64,000 bases of DNA from Lithospermum erythrorhizon (lineage: Eukaryota; Streptophyta; Magnoliopsida; Boraginales; Boraginaceae): the NCBI GenBank assembly GCA_019722365.1, contig JADFUC010000836.1, positions 1-64,000 of the forward strand. The letters are read 5' to 3'. Of this stretch, positions 49,517-62,423 are shown piece by piece (position 1 is the stretch's first letter; each line of letters opens with the position of its first letter). The notes beneath the pieces were generated by a model. It saw nothing but the letters and a program-made list of their open reading frames with translations. It did no database searches and was not told the DNA's origin. Made by a program: the position numbers and the translations under genes.

Positions 49517-52462
49517 TTCCTACTAATATCAAAGAATACATCTTGGTGCAAGAGATGTTTGTTATTTGTATCATGTGACAATCTTTTAGGGATGGAGGGA
49601 CTAGGGAGTACTATTTATTGTCTTGTAATAATGCTAAATTTCCAGTTTCTCCTAGACGCTAGTGTGTGGTATTTGCTTGGTTTGTTGTGGTGTTGGTGTT
49701 CGTAGTGGCAAATTGGTGTTGGAGTTTGCATTGTATGGTCATATTTGACTATCCATGATATTTATGTGGTGACCGGTGGGAAGGGAAGGAGGGTTGTTGG
49801 TGCAGTTGTAGTGGTTCTGACAGGCGTGGTGGTGAATTTTCTTGGGTCTGTAGGGTTGAGTGATGAGATGGGAAGTGGGCGTTAGGGTTGCATATGTTCT
49901 TTTTAGTGTTTTTCTTTTTGGAAAGTCGAATTACTGATGGCAAGGAGGAAAATCATTAGGTAATTGGGGAAGTGGGTTGGTGGTTAATTTGTGGCTAGGA
50001 TAGCTAAAGGAAAAAGGGTTGGGGCCTTGGGGGTACTTTTAGATTGAAAATGATGATTGAGAACATCCTTCCTGCTTCCTGGTAGTATATTAGTATCCAA
50101 ATTCAGTAGCAAACTAGATTGATAAAATTTTATCATCCAGTCTAGTTTGAAAAGGCTATACATGTTTCTCTAGTGGTTCTGTTGTTCCACAAATTATATG
50201 ATTGTTGAGAATAATAGACCATATTAACATTTATGCTAACATATGTTAGGTAAAGTGATACTAGCTGCTCTTATGGTTAGGTAAAGTGACTTCTCCTATT
50301 TGGGTTATCTGTTGTCTTATATTCCTATACTAAATGCTTGCCTTGATCAAACTCAGGCTCACACTAACTTTTAAATGGTGAATGTCTCTCCATGTTCACT
50401 ATTGTTTATTTCTTTTTCTTTTTTACTTAAAACTGATCTGATTTTCCTTTTGCGAGGTTGTTGGACATTTACCGCTGTATAAAAGGTTTTTACACAACTA
50501 ACGGCTGAAAATTTAAGAGAAACTGAATTTAAGTGATGATTGTTTTTACAAATCCAAATCTAAGTGATGATTGTTTGTGTTCAATGCAAAATTTAAGAGG
50601 TGCATTGAAATTAGTAGCCTAGTTATTGAAAACTAGCTCAAATGAGATATCTTTCTGAGAATTTAATAATGTTATGATATCCCAGTTATATATGATGGAT
50701 GTCATAGTATAATACTTTAGCTCTCAGTTTTTTATCCTTCTCCTCCTAAATTTAGAGGGAAGAAAAAAAATGGGGATTTTGACCTTTCCTCTCTTTTTGG
50801 TGATTTCTTTTTAAATTACCCATCCACTCATAATATAACTAAATAATAATTGATACATAAAAATGAAAATTTAAATTTTAAATAAATTAATCGAGACTAT
50901 TATTAGCTAAATATAATATTTTATGCATTTAGCGAAGAAATAAGATTACTTTATATGGAGTATTTTGTTTTTTGTTATTTATGATGATTTGTAAAACGGT
51001 AACGACATATGGCCCCTCGAGCTTTTATTATAAACGCTGACTGTGCCCCTGAAGCTTATATTACTATCTTGGGTCCTTTTCAATTAATTTGGACTTCCTC
51101 AATTATACCCTCACATAATTAATATTTTATTATATTTCATATTAAAATTATTTTGTATAACAGAGCAATTGTTATAGATTATTTTTGCAAAAAAAATACA
51201 TTACATATATATTTAACCCCCTTTTTTATGATGTCAATTATTTTTCGATTTAAATCGGACATTAATATTCATTCATAAACCGTATTTATCAATACAATTG
51301 AATTAGTGGCATACATATATTCTTAACCCCTTTTTTTGTGATGTCAATTCTTGTTTTGTAACTAATGAACAAATCATGTGCCAACTAAAATAATCAAGCT
51401 GGGGACGGGGATACTGAGTATGAGTCAAATAATCCAAATGACGTACAACATTTCGATTGAATATTTTACGCAACTGAATGCCTAAATATAACAATTAACC
51501 GAATTTTGTAAGTCTTAATCAAATAACAACGTTTCCTCGATTATTCTTTTGCACTAATAACCCTTTCAAACGAAATGACTTCATTTTTTTGCTTCGACAA
51601 ATACTTAAAAATCTAATTGTAACTGCAAGAAATCATACATAATAATATTAGCCATTAATGAGTTGTTTAACATTTAGTATGAAATCAATTCCGCCCACTA
51701 CATGATCGATGACTAATATGCAGTATTAAGGATGAAATTTTAGTCATATGCTATATTTAATCTGGCCTCATTTTATTAAACAAATATATCAAATTATGGT
51801 AAATTAAAATTATTGATCCAAATGTAATTATTTTAAAATATAAAGTATAAATGTCTCAAATAAAATAAAAATTTATTTTTGCTGAATTAATAAAAAATGA
51901 TAGTGTAAATATGGAAGGGTATAATAGCCACAAGATATTTTATTTTTATGTTAAGGGACCTAACCTAATTAAGATAAAACTCGCGACCTAAAATTTAATA
52001 CAAAAACTCGCACTTATTGACATTTAACATAAAACTCTAGACCAACGCCATTCACCCGATTTTAAATGAGTTGATTGTTGTCCACCAAAAATAACCACTA
52101 AGGTTAGCCTAGTAATCATGGGATATTACATTGTTATTTGTGATAACTTTGAAGTGAGTTGATTGTTGCCCATCAAAAATAACCACTAGGATTAGCCTAA
52201 TAGACACGAGATATTAATTATAATGATAAAGTCTCAAGATCGTATCATTACAAAAATAAAAATAAGAACCGATTTAAATAAATGAGAGAGAAAAAACTAC
52301 TTGTGTGTTATTTGTGCTCCACACTTTAACAATACATGAGTACATGCGACTAATATCAAAGAATACATCTTGGTGCAAGAGATGTTTGTTATTTGGTCAT
52401 GACCACTTTTGGTGCAAGAGATGTTTGTTATGATATCCCAGTTATATATGTTTTTTATTTAA
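49517..52462. repeat. Intergenic region with shuffled repeated patches
   Basis: ACTAATATCAAAGAATACAT followed by CTTGGTGCAAGAGATGTTTG occurs at about 49525-49567 and again at 52350-52392. There a second partial copy is fused to TTATGATATCCCAGTTATAT, a phrase also at about 50673-50692. A block at 50530-50775 resembles 41085-41305. Otherwise the region is AT-rich, and I see no gene between 49.0 and 53.2 kb. Confidence 0.6.
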
Positions 52463-53221
52463 GTCTAGTATCTCCGCTGGCCAAAATTCTTAAATGAGAG
52501 AAGAAAAAGATAGTGTCTCATTCTTTAAATAGCGTTGCATCTACGCTCATCTTAAAGTAGCCTGGTAAATTATTGGTAATGGTGACCACCTAATTGATTG
52601 TTTTGGTTCCTTGGATACGATGGCTTCTTTATTGCCAATTTGATGTGCTGCATCAATAAAAAGAGAACATAAACAAGCTTATCATGTAATTCGTCGGTTT
52701 CAATTCAATTAATCATATTTATTTTTATTATAATTAACCGCTTACTTTATCAATATAATTTTTTCTACTCTGTGAATTAAAAAAGAAATTTGTCCTAATA
52801 TTTTTATTTTTATTATATCTCTTCAATTATGGGAGTAAAAAATACAAGGAACTTTTTTTCATTTAAACTAAGTAGAATTCATCACAGTGTATCAAAAGTT
52901 AAAATCATTTCACATGTTGTTAACTTAATCAATTGCCAAATTTTAATAATTTTCAAGGATCGGGAGATCAATATTTGATCCTGAGACTAAATTTTTTTTT
53001 ACCCAAACAGTAACCACTGAATAAAAATAAAATAAAAACCAACCATTGGCTGGCAGTTGGCAAGCCACGGTGGCAGTTGGTTTTTCTTCAATTTTAAATC
53101 ATTTTTGCATTAACAACAGAGTTTGCAAGCCATGGGCTATTTCCGACACACAAAAAATCGAAGTTTTTTACACTTTTTATTCTTTTTAATCACTTTTCTC
53201 AAGTAATTTTCAAGAAACTCC

Positions 53222-54091
53222 ATGAATCCTTCACAAAACTATAATTTTTCAGAATTACAACTTTCCTAACCAACCATTAAACTCTAATATACACTTCAAA
53301 TCCAAATACGCAACGCCCAAAACATCTCAAACACGTGACGCAACCCAATTTTGGGTTGCAATATATGATGCCACAAAATTTTGGCATGCAATACCCGTAT
53401 AATCATCCCTATATGCCGTATGGCTATCAACCTGTTCCCGGAAACAACTATGTTCCCTCTCAAATGAATCCGCCTAATCCGTAACCAATTTCTCGACAAA
53501 CACACCACGCTTTTAGTAGCGGGGATGTACCGATATCCTGAATTTTCGCTACAAATATCTCTTGGAAATGTCGATGGAGATATTCTCATAGTTTTACCTC
53601 CAACCCAATCACGTGCTAAATCAACTTACGATCCCTGGAGCACTGAGGAGAACAAAATGTTGGTAAATGGTTATTTCTATGTTAGTAACGATAGCGATCA
53701 GACAAATCAAAATTGACATTACTAAAAAGAAAGTTTCAGAAATTTGAATCTGAGAACTTTGAAGACAAAGATGTGATCTCGCACAATGCAAGAGAGTCAC
53801 TTTCGCCAAATTAATAAAAAACTATCCATTTTTGTGGGTTGTTACCAGACCGCATGCGCATGTACATATGTTGGTCCGAGGATTTACTACATATCCAAGG
53901 CCTCTAGAGTCGTACTCAAGAGTCTGAAGGTAAAAGGTTTACTTTGCTCGAAGAATGGAAGTTGGTTCAGAATCAACTTAGGTATTCTTGTGAACAAATG
54001 CATTCAAAGTAGTGGATCTAAGAGGAAGTGGGCATGGCGATTTAATTTCACTCCTTCCTTTGTACGTTCAAAAGGTAGTGGATGCAAATAA
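53222..54091 (+). pseudogene. PIF/Harbinger ORF1 (Myb/SANT-like DNA-binding) remnant
   Basis: Starts MNPSQNYNFSELQLS. It continues in shifted frames as QYMMPQNFGMQYPYNHPYMP (a Pro/Tyr/Gln-rich leader), STYDPWSTEENKMLVNGYF (the SANT-like helix start) and QINKKLSIFVGCYQTA. These match the plant Harbinger accessory protein that helps the transposase reach the nucleus and bind DNA. Several stops and frame changes break it. It lies directly upstream of the transposase remnant in the same direction, the normal order for this family. Confidence 0.7.
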
Positions 54092-54485
54092 AGAAGAAAG
54101 CTAGAGTTTCATCGATAAAATCATCGATCGCTAGGAAAATCAAAAGGAAGCCTCTTAATGCAAGAGTTATCTAATTTAACCTCTACTCGTGAAAACCTAA
54201 ACAATTCGTGTGTAACTACTACACGCTTCAGCCTATGTTGAGTATGCACGTATTTTCACTAGCTCCGATATGACGTGACTAGTCACAAGATTCCCAAAAG
54301 ATAAGGATAACCCTCACCCACAACACACCCACGTGATTTCACATCTTTCAATATTTTATCTTCAGATTCAATCTAATTAATTGAACTTTTTGAAGTCCGA
54401 CGATCATTCATTATAAATAAAGTAGTCCTCATAATTTGAAATACCACTCAAAACTTACCTCAAATCTTCTTCTTCGTATCACCCA

Positions 54486-55411
54486 ATGGATGTACCCGAG
54501 CCATCTTTTAGTCTCGAAGAGTTACAACAACAAAGGGGAGTTATTAGAAGAAGCTATAATTTCTGACAGGCATGGGAAATTTTAAAGAGCTCCAAAGATC
54601 TAAAAACACCGATCAAATAAGAGAAAATCTATAAGTAGGGATCAAGCAAATGGGCCATCGAGGCTCACGGGTCGAATTATTTCGACGATCCACATGCAAT
54701 TACACCTAAATGCGCCTGCATTTTAAGATTTCGAATGAGAATGTCGTTGTTTCTACGAATTGTAGAAGCTTTATCAAATTACGAAAACTATTTCACGCAA
54801 AGGCGGAATCGTCAAGTAAAAGCTGGCTTGACACCTATCCAAAAGTATACAACTGCCGTACTCATGCTCGCATATGGAGTTCCAGCGGATGCTTGTGATG
54901 AGTATGTGAAAATTGGAGAATCTACTGCACTTGAGTGCACTCGCAATTTTTGCCAAGGTGTAATTGGCCTGTTTCAAGATGAATACTTAAGACGACCAAA
55001 TGTGGAGGACTTGCAGAGACTACTACAAGTTGGTCAAGAGCGGGGTTTCTCGGGAATGATTGGAAGCATCGATTGCATGCATTGGGAGTGGAAGAATTGT
55101 CCTAAGGCTTGGCAAGGACAGTTTACAAGTGGACACAAGGGCACGCATAACAGCTTATCCTCGCCGAGGCAAGGGTTTCATATGATTTCAGATACGGCAT
55201 GCTTTTTTGGCTTCGCTCGAAATATCAACAACATTAATGTACTAGATAGGTCACCGTTTTTGACGACATTGAGTCTGGTGAAGCTCCGGAGGTGAACTTC
55301 ACTATGAATGGCCGACAATACAATCTTGCATACTATATTGCCAACGGTATCTATCCTAAATGGCATGTCTTTGTCCAGTCGATTCAAATGCCCCAAGGAA
55401 ACAAAGTTTAA
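54486..55411 (+). pseudogene. PIF/Harbinger transposase (DDE superfamily) remnant
   Basis: The main piece (54735-55295, 186 codons open) reads MRMSLFLRIVEALSNYENYF, TPIQKYTTAVLMLAYGVPAD, ESTALECTRNFCQGVI and GMIGSIDCMHWEWKNCP, the domain of plant Harbinger transposases. The first catalytic Asp is present in SIDCMHW. The second, normally in NDINVLDRSP, has become NNINVLDRSP, so D is replaced by N. A frameshift near 55258 moves the rest (DDIESGEAPEVNFTMNGRQY, NGIYPKWHVFVQSIQMPQG) into another frame, ending at a stop at 55409-55411. An N-terminal stretch from 54486 is also broken. It is inactive. Confidence 0.88.
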
Positions 55412-55750
55412 TTATTTGCTAAAACAATGCTAATCACGCAGTGAAGGATGCTGAACGAAAGCATTCGAGAGGTTCTCTAAGCAAGCTTTTATAGTCACTA
55501 TTCACCAACCAATTTTGATACGGGATATCGGAATGTTCAGGTAAAGAGACTGAGTATACGCATTATTTCTTACATAAATATATGAAGGAGGATGAACGGG
55601 ATACATACTCAAGAACCGAAAAATCTCGATTTCAACCATCAAACAATCCTTTATTCCAGCTCATCTTCAATGTCTAAACACAAAGCCAAGACCCTCAATT
55701 TCAATCAGATGTTCAAGCGCCGATCCGAATCGGATATTCATAGTCGAGCG

Positions 55751-57433
55751 TAATTACGTGATAAGGGAAATATCATTATTCTCAGCTATGATCTCTGTCA
55801 ATTATATCCGGAATAAATTTGGAACCCCCAAGGCATATTTTTTTTTTTTTTTTAAATTCTCAAGTTTACTATGTTTTATCAGTAGACAAGCTAATAATTT
55901 ATGTATGTTTTCTTATTATGTATGTGTACTAAGTTCAATGATGAATAATATTGTGTGTTATTTTAAAAAATTATAATATTATTTATTGTATTAAAATATT
56001 ATGGGTAAGTTTCTCAGCCCCAAAGAAAAAGATATTTTGTCAAATTTAATTAATTTTATGTCAATTGTTGTAGTAATTATAAATTTAATAATTATATATA
56101 CGACATAAATAAAAAGAAAAAATACGAGGCGTATACTATGAAACACGCGAAAAGTTAGTTGGTAAAGAATTTAACACTTGTTGAGACTTTTGTTGAAAAT
56201 GGATATTATTTAATAGTATGAGAAATGCTAAATTTGATCTCCTTGTTCTGGATGGTGTTATACTCTTCACTCCCAATTCAATGTACACTGGCTGTAATAA
56301 GCCTGTCTGTTTGTTTTGCAAGAGGGTAATCACATGATCCATTACCCTACAAACCTACGACTAGTCACCTGGCATAAGTATTATTAATACGAAGATGCAC
56401 GTGCTACCTTTTCATTGTATTTAGGACTCCAGTCTTATTAGGAGGGCAAGTCTTTATTAGACATAGGTCTTATTAAGAATAGAATAAGGATTATATACTG
56501 TAGCAATATGTATATGGCCCAGCAAATCCTCCCGTTATATACGAACAATCTCTCGAGTGTAATAAGGATAAACTGTGATGCTATTTGCATGATATTTTTA
56601 CGATAAATTTAATAAAACATTATTTTATCTTAAAGAATATTTAATAGATATAACATAAAGAGTCAATCTATAATAATACTATCTTCTTCATTTCAAATTA
56701 ATTAAATTTCACTTTTCGGCATAATAACTTAATCATTAATTACTTCTTATATATATTGGTGAAAAAATTATAATAAAATAATATTATGAAAATATTTTTA
56801 AAATGAACTAATTATATCAATTTTATATTTTTGGGTTAGGAATAAAATAATCAAGGCCAAAAGCCTCGATACTCAATCCCAAAACGCTAATTAATTTGAA
56901 ATGGAGGGAGAATAAATTTTTGGGTATATCAAGAAATTTGATGGTATTTACTCTATCAATAATTTGGTGAACTTTAAGCGTGTTTTTATACTACGCATAT
57001 TTTTCAATGGCCCTTATATTTCATTCTTTCATTACCCCCGAGGTTTTTATCTTTCTGATTGGCCCCTATCCCCATTTTTGGGGTCAAAGAATGGGTCCCT
57101 TATATCATCGGTCTCTCATACATTAACATGACTATTTTGGCCCAACACTAAACTAAAATTTCTGAAGACATTTTATATAATTAAAAATAAATCCACACCC
57201 TTTCTTCAAATTAAACTTAAAACAATCAAATTAACAATTGAATAGAAAATAAAATCACCCTCTTCCTCAATACCCCTACCATTTACTCCCCACCTCACGC
57301 CCGCCCCCACCTCACCTCCACTAAACCCGACCAACCCTATTTCTTTGAATTTCTTCTCCGACCACATTGTCCTATTCATAAAACATCATTAATCAAGTAC
57401 ACACATGTTACATTCATTAAACCAAACAAACAA
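55751..57433. other. AT-rich intergenic DNA with a C-rich patch
   Basis: Holds the MITE at 56688-56912 and a C-rich patch at 57250-57340 (CCCCACCTCACGCCCGCCCC). The stretch at 57010-57110, with TGGCCCCTATCCCCATTTTTGGGG, resembles termini of long-TIR elements but no partner end was found. Confidence 0.4.
56688..56912. mobile_element. MITE of the same family, inverted
   Basis: The left end CTTCATTTCAAATTAATTAA pairs with the right end TTAATTTGAAATGGAGGGAG. The interior carries the reverse complement of the family's TTTTAAAAATATTTTCATAAT block. Confidence 0.65.
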
Positions 57434-57930
57434 ATGATGAAATTTTCTTCATCATCATCATATATTTCCATCTTTATATCCACAATTTATATAGCAATTT
57501 CATCACATCATCGGCTAGCAGAGGCTCCACCAGTTCAACACTTTTCACCAAACCAAACAAATGGTTCTTTTCACCACCACCACTTCCGCCGGCTTCTTTA
57601 TGCTACTATACAAGTAGAACCTTATCCGGGGTCAAGGCCCAACCGGCCGGAGTTCCATCTTCCGCCGACTCTACGACGCTATATCCCCATCTGCTTTTTT
57701 GTCCTCAACTTGGACTTGGCGTGGCTCGGGGAGTCGGGTACAAATGGTTTAAGCAAGGGGGTGGTCGGTCTTGTTTAGCAGTAGGCGCGGAGTTAGTGGC
57801 CAAAGGGAAGTGTTGTGTCATTAGTATGGGTCATTTTGGGCATCACCCAAAAGAGGAAGGAGAAGTTGATGATTCATATTGGAATAGAGGAGATTACTTG
57901 ACTTCTTGCGTATTAAACACAAAAGAATGA
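57434..57930 (+). pseudogene. Small frame-disrupted gene of unknown function with a signal-peptide-like start
   Basis: The first frame (57434-57778, 114 codons) opens MMKFSSSSSYISIFISTIYI followed by AISSHHRLAEA, which looks like a secretory signal with a cleavage-like end. A Pro/His-rich stretch follows. From about 57650 the better-looking protein is in another frame: LGLGVARGVGYKWFKQGGGR, SCLAVGAELVAKGKCCV, ending NRGDYLTSCVLNTKE at 57930. The change of frame suggests an inactivating indel or an unrecognised intron. I do not recognise the family. It lies 0.8 kb upstream of the dehydrogenase and on the same strand. Confidence 0.4.
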
Positions 57931-58443
57931 GCTACACTGACTTAGCAGGCCAAATCAACAAAACTGGAAACTGTATCAACAAAATGCAGCATTTTTAAAC
58001 ATCAACAATCCTCATTAGCTTGAATAAGCAACCCCAAAATTATCGAAAATCCAGCCTCGACAAATCCATTTTGAGCTATGGTCAGAAAGTATATATGCGA
58101 TTAAGGAATTCTGAACTTCTTTTATCATCATTTTCACATTTAGCGGGGGTCAGTAGGGTGGGGGAAAGTTTAGGAGGATAGCGGGGGAAGAGTGATAAAG
58201 GGCTGCATAAATGCTAAAGACATGTAGATTTTATTTTAATAATGTAAAATGTACCCATAAACTTTAGTTTAACAATACGATAAAATAAATATTTTAAGCT
58301 GGTAAACCTATAAGATAAGGATCCATTATTGTTAAAAAATGAGGATAGTAATCATCCGAAAAAATAAAAAGCTTAGATATCACCTAAAAAATTACGCCAT
58401 ATTTAAACAACTAAAAAGATAAAAGACCGAAACAAATTAGCCA

Positions 58444-58613
58444 TAATTTAATGTGATAGTATCACCTCAACCACTACAACTACATCACTCAGAGTCTCCG
58501 TCCACAAATTTAACTATATATATATATATAATTTAATGTAATAGTACCCCCCTCAACCACTACTACTACATCACTCTCAGAGTCTCCGTCCTCAGATTTT
58601 ATATATATATATT
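58444..58613 (+). promoter_or_regulatory. Duplicated 85-bp segment in the dehydrogenase promoter
   Basis: Two adjacent copies (58444-58528 and 58529-58613) share TAATTTAATGT, CCTCAACCACTAC, TACATCACTC and AGAGTCTCCGTCC. Each ends in a TATATATA run. The second run (about 58598-58611) lies about 110 bp before the ATG and could serve as the TATA region. The duplication is visible directly; a promoter role is inferred from position. Confidence 0.6.
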
Positions 58614-58721
58614 GGTGCCTGCTGTATTCATACTTCCAATTCACTCTGTTGCTTTTTATTCTGAAATTTGATCACCATATTCTACAAAGCAAAAACAAGT
58701 TGATCTTAAATATTTAATATT

Positions 58722-60885
58722 ATGGCAAAATCACCAGAAACAGAGCACCCCATGAAAGCCTTTGGCTTTGCTGCAAGAGACACTTCAGGAATTCTCTCCC
58801 CTTTCAACTTCTCAAGAAGGTTATTTCTCAAAGAGATTGTCTAGTTTCATCATCAGTGGTCAAATTAACAAATTTTACTGACTTAGTTGACACATGCATG
58901 TAACTTTGATTTAAATCAAAATATAATGTTCTTAGTAAACTGCCTTCAAAATACTATATTTTGATGTAAAATTTTACCAAATATTATGTAATACGGAGTA
59001 TATATTTAAAGGTTCAGCCATCAAAAAATTAAATAATCTTTTAGGATGGTGGTTGTAATAATTCTTTTCTTTTTCCTAATTGTTAAAAAAAAATTCACCA
59101 TAAATATTTACAAATAAGCTTTTTTGCAGGGCTACAGGAGAGAGAGATGTACAGTTCAAGGTGATGTATTGTGGAGTGTGCCATTCTGATCTTCATATGT
59201 TGAAAAACGAATGGGGCATGACCCAATACCCTATTGTCCCTGGGTAAGCAAACCCAACAATAAAATTCCAATCTTTTTCCAAACCCATAAAAGAATTTAC
59301 CATAAATTTGAAAATTTTGGTTTATGTAATTTTTTGTTGTCAGGCATGAATTTGTGGGTGTGGTAACTGAAGTTGGTACCAAAGTGGACAAATTCAAGAT
59401 TGGTGACAAAGTAGGAGTGGGATGTCTCGTTGGCTCTTGTAGGCAATGTGAAGATTGTGTTAATGATCTTGAAAACTATTGTACCAAACAAATCCAAACA
59501 TACAGCTCAATTTACTATGATGGTACTGTTACATATGGAGGATATTCAGACATCATGGTTGCTGATGAACACTTTGTGGTACTGTAATAATATGAACCTA
59601 CTTGTATATTTCATTGATTTAATTGTCTTATATATACAATATAGTCTATGTGACATAATATGAAACAGTATACAAACTATCATAAACATATTTGATAAAT
59701 CTTCTCTATCCATACATGTGGCGCATCGTGCATTGGTTCATACTAAAACTCAATTGGTGATAGGAGAAGTGAACTAGGATATTATTAATTAGTTTGTATT
59801 TTAGTAATCTTTCGATATGTGATTGATTCCTTTACAATACACTTGTTATTAGGTACGTTGGCCGGAGAATTTGCCTATGGAAGCAGCACCTCTGCTTTGT
59901 GCTGGAATCACAACTTACAGTCCTTTGAGACACTTTGAACTTGACAAACCGGGGAAGCATGTTGGTGTTGTTGGTCTTGGTGGACTTGGTCATATGGCTG
60001 TGAAATTTGCAAAGGCTTTTGGTGCTAAAGTTACTGTGATTAGTACTTCTATTGGTAAGAAGGATGAAGCTATTGGGAGACTTGGGGCTGATGCTTTCTT
60101 GGTTAGCAAAGATCCTGAGCAGATGAAGGTAATTAGTTGGATTCAAGTTTTTTAATGGCTTTAGCTGATGTTTCAATTAAAAATATAAATTGTTGTTCTT
60201 CAATTACGGAGTATTATATTATTAATGTGATTGGATGGTTATTATAGGCCGTTGATTACTATTATTAGAGTGATTGGACGTTTATTATATTCTGTGGATT
60301 AAATTAGTATGCTCGTTATTGAGGTTCAGATTTAAAAACATAATCTATGCTCGTTATTATACTATTTCGACACAAGTTGATTAATGTTCAATTACTGAAA
60401 CCCATCATGTAAATAGGCTGCTGTTAAAACGATGGATGGAATCATTGATACTGTGTCTGCAAATCACTCTTTTGTGCCATTATTGATGCTATTGAAGACA
60501 AATGGGAAACTTATTACAGTTGGTGCACCAGAAAAACCTCAAGAATTGCCTGCTTTTCCCTTGCTTATGGGTAAGCTGCATAATTGTTTTATCTGATCTT
60601 TCTTATTCAACACGAATGCAACTTATTACAGTTGTGCTATTATTGATGCTATTGAAGTTCAATGTGATAATTTTCTGAAAAATAGGGAGGAAGACGGTTG
60701 CTGGAAGCGCTATTGGAGGAATGAAGGAGACTCAAGAAATGGTTGATTTCGCTGCCAAGAACAACATAACACCAGATGTTGAAGTCATTCCCATGGACTA
60801 TGTCAACACAGCAATGGAGCGCCTCTTGAAAGCCGATGTCAAGTATCGTTTTGTGTTGGATGTAGCCAACACATTGAAGGCATGA
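58722..60885 (+). CDS. Zinc-dependent alcohol dehydrogenase, cinnamyl alcohol / 8-hydroxygeraniol dehydrogenase-like
   Basis: Medium-chain NADP(H)-dependent alcohol dehydrogenase, probably cytosolic, interconverting an allylic or cinnamyl alcohol and its aldehyde. Exons are 58722-58819, 59130-59243, 59344-59578, 59853-60128, 60417-60570 and 60686-60885. They total 1077 nt, giving 358 residues, the usual family length, with GT-AG junctions and consistent phase. Catalytic zinc ligands are present: C50 in GVCHSD, H72-E73 in PGHE, and C165 in LLCAG. The structural zinc cysteines are C103, C106, C109 and C117. The Rossmann motif GLGGLG is at 190-195, followed by VISTS (211-215), where a serine usually goes with NADP preference. 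The start [15 protein letters not shown] and the end [16 protein letters not shown] match the ELI3/CAD-like group that includes asterid 8-hydroxygeraniol dehydrogenases. Sequence alone does not separate a monoterpenoid role from cinnamyl alcohol or mannitol dehydrogenase activity. The frame is intact throughout. Confidence 0.93.
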
Positions 60886-61976
60886 GCCATTAAGCATCAA
60901 TGTTTTTACTCAAGAGTGTGTTGAGAATTTAATTTTGTGTTGGTAATTTTATATCTTGTGAGCCATCAGTTTTACTCTACTTTTAATTTCTAGTAGTGAT
61001 TATATGATGGGCTGCTGTCCAATTACCATTTGAATGTGATTTAATAATGATAGTTTACTTGAGAGTTGAGGCAAATACTTCGACAATTGTCTACTTGCTC
61101 AACAAAAGTTCAACGGTCCAGTTTTATGTCGATGATAATTGATAAACTAAGTTGAAAGTGAATTTTATATATCTGCTTTTTTCAATTCAACAATAAAAAG
61201 TACGGAGTATAAAGCATAAAACTATTAATGTTAAAAATATAAAAATTAAAATCACAATAAAAGAAAGAATATGATATTTGTTGGAGGAATTAAGAAATCA
61301 AGTCCTTTTGATTAGTAATCCTATTCTTCATCCAATTCACATAGAATAGAATTTGGTTAGTTGATGGTAGTTCAGTAGGATAACATTGGTTAAGTATTCA
61401 TAGTTCAATTATATTTGTAGATATCATCAAATCCCTAAGAAGTTGACTCTTGTAATTAGTTCTCTACCATAGCCTTCTTTCGTTCCATACTTTGCCATTT
61501 TACCCTTATTTACATAAGGAATATGTTACTTAATGGAGAACAAATTGTTATGATTCAAAAGACTTCTAGAGATTAACTCCAATAATAAGTCATCTATATG
61601 AGTTATAATATTACTAGTTATGAATTGTAATTATTTTAAATGTAAAATTAAATAAATAAACTCAACGTCCAAAAATTGCACCAAACTTGAATAGTTAACG
61701 ATAACCTCTCAAGAACACAAATCATGAAATAGTATAATGTGATAAAAATAAGGGTCGTAACAAAACTAGTTAAAATTTACTTAATTAAAAATGAAAACAA
61801 ATAAAATGAAAGAATATTAAAACAATAACTATAAACAATTATTATTAGCAATACAATAATAAAGTAAGCAACACAAATATCAATCTTATTTCTGATTTGA
61901 AGATATGAAATAGTCGATAAGTGAATTGTCAGATTGCGGTTTGTGCCGTTGAGCAAATGGTCCCGTAAGTGTGTAT
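60886..61976. other. Downstream region of the dehydrogenase gene
   Basis: 3' UTR and AT-rich intergenic DNA. No gene or repeat family recognised. Confidence 0.5.
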
Positions 61977-62350
61977 AGGGGTGTGCAAATGGTGCACAAA
62001 TAGACTCTCGTTATAAGTTTCATTGGGTCAAAATATAATTTGAAGAGTTTGTGTTTTTAAGTTGTAACTTGTTAAGTCCTTTGTTAATAGTGTACAAATG
62101 GTTCTCATTTGGTCTCTAACACTTTAATATAATTACTTTTAATTTTATAATATTTGAAAAATATCTCTAGATTAAGATTTTAAGGTATATCTTAAAATTA
62201 AATATTTTAAGATAATTAATATAATATTAATTTGAAATATTTTAATATATTAACTTTGAGTAAATTAATATATTTTATTATAAGTTTATTATCATCTATA
62301 TTTATTATGATATATTCAATAATGTTTTTTACTATACATCAAATATATCA

Positions 62351-62423
<73 letters not shown>

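Larger units (their letters stand above)
53000..55750 (+). mobile_element. Dead autonomous-type PIF/Harbinger transposon
   Basis: Contains accessory ORF1 and transposase remnants in tandem on the plus strand. I could not locate terminal inverted repeats or a 3-bp TTA/TAA duplication with confidence, so both limits are approximate. Confidence 0.65.

Noticed and set aside
53296..53589. 97-codon minus-strand frame
   Set aside because: Antisense shadow of the Harbinger ORF1 leader, whose plus-strand reading matches the family.
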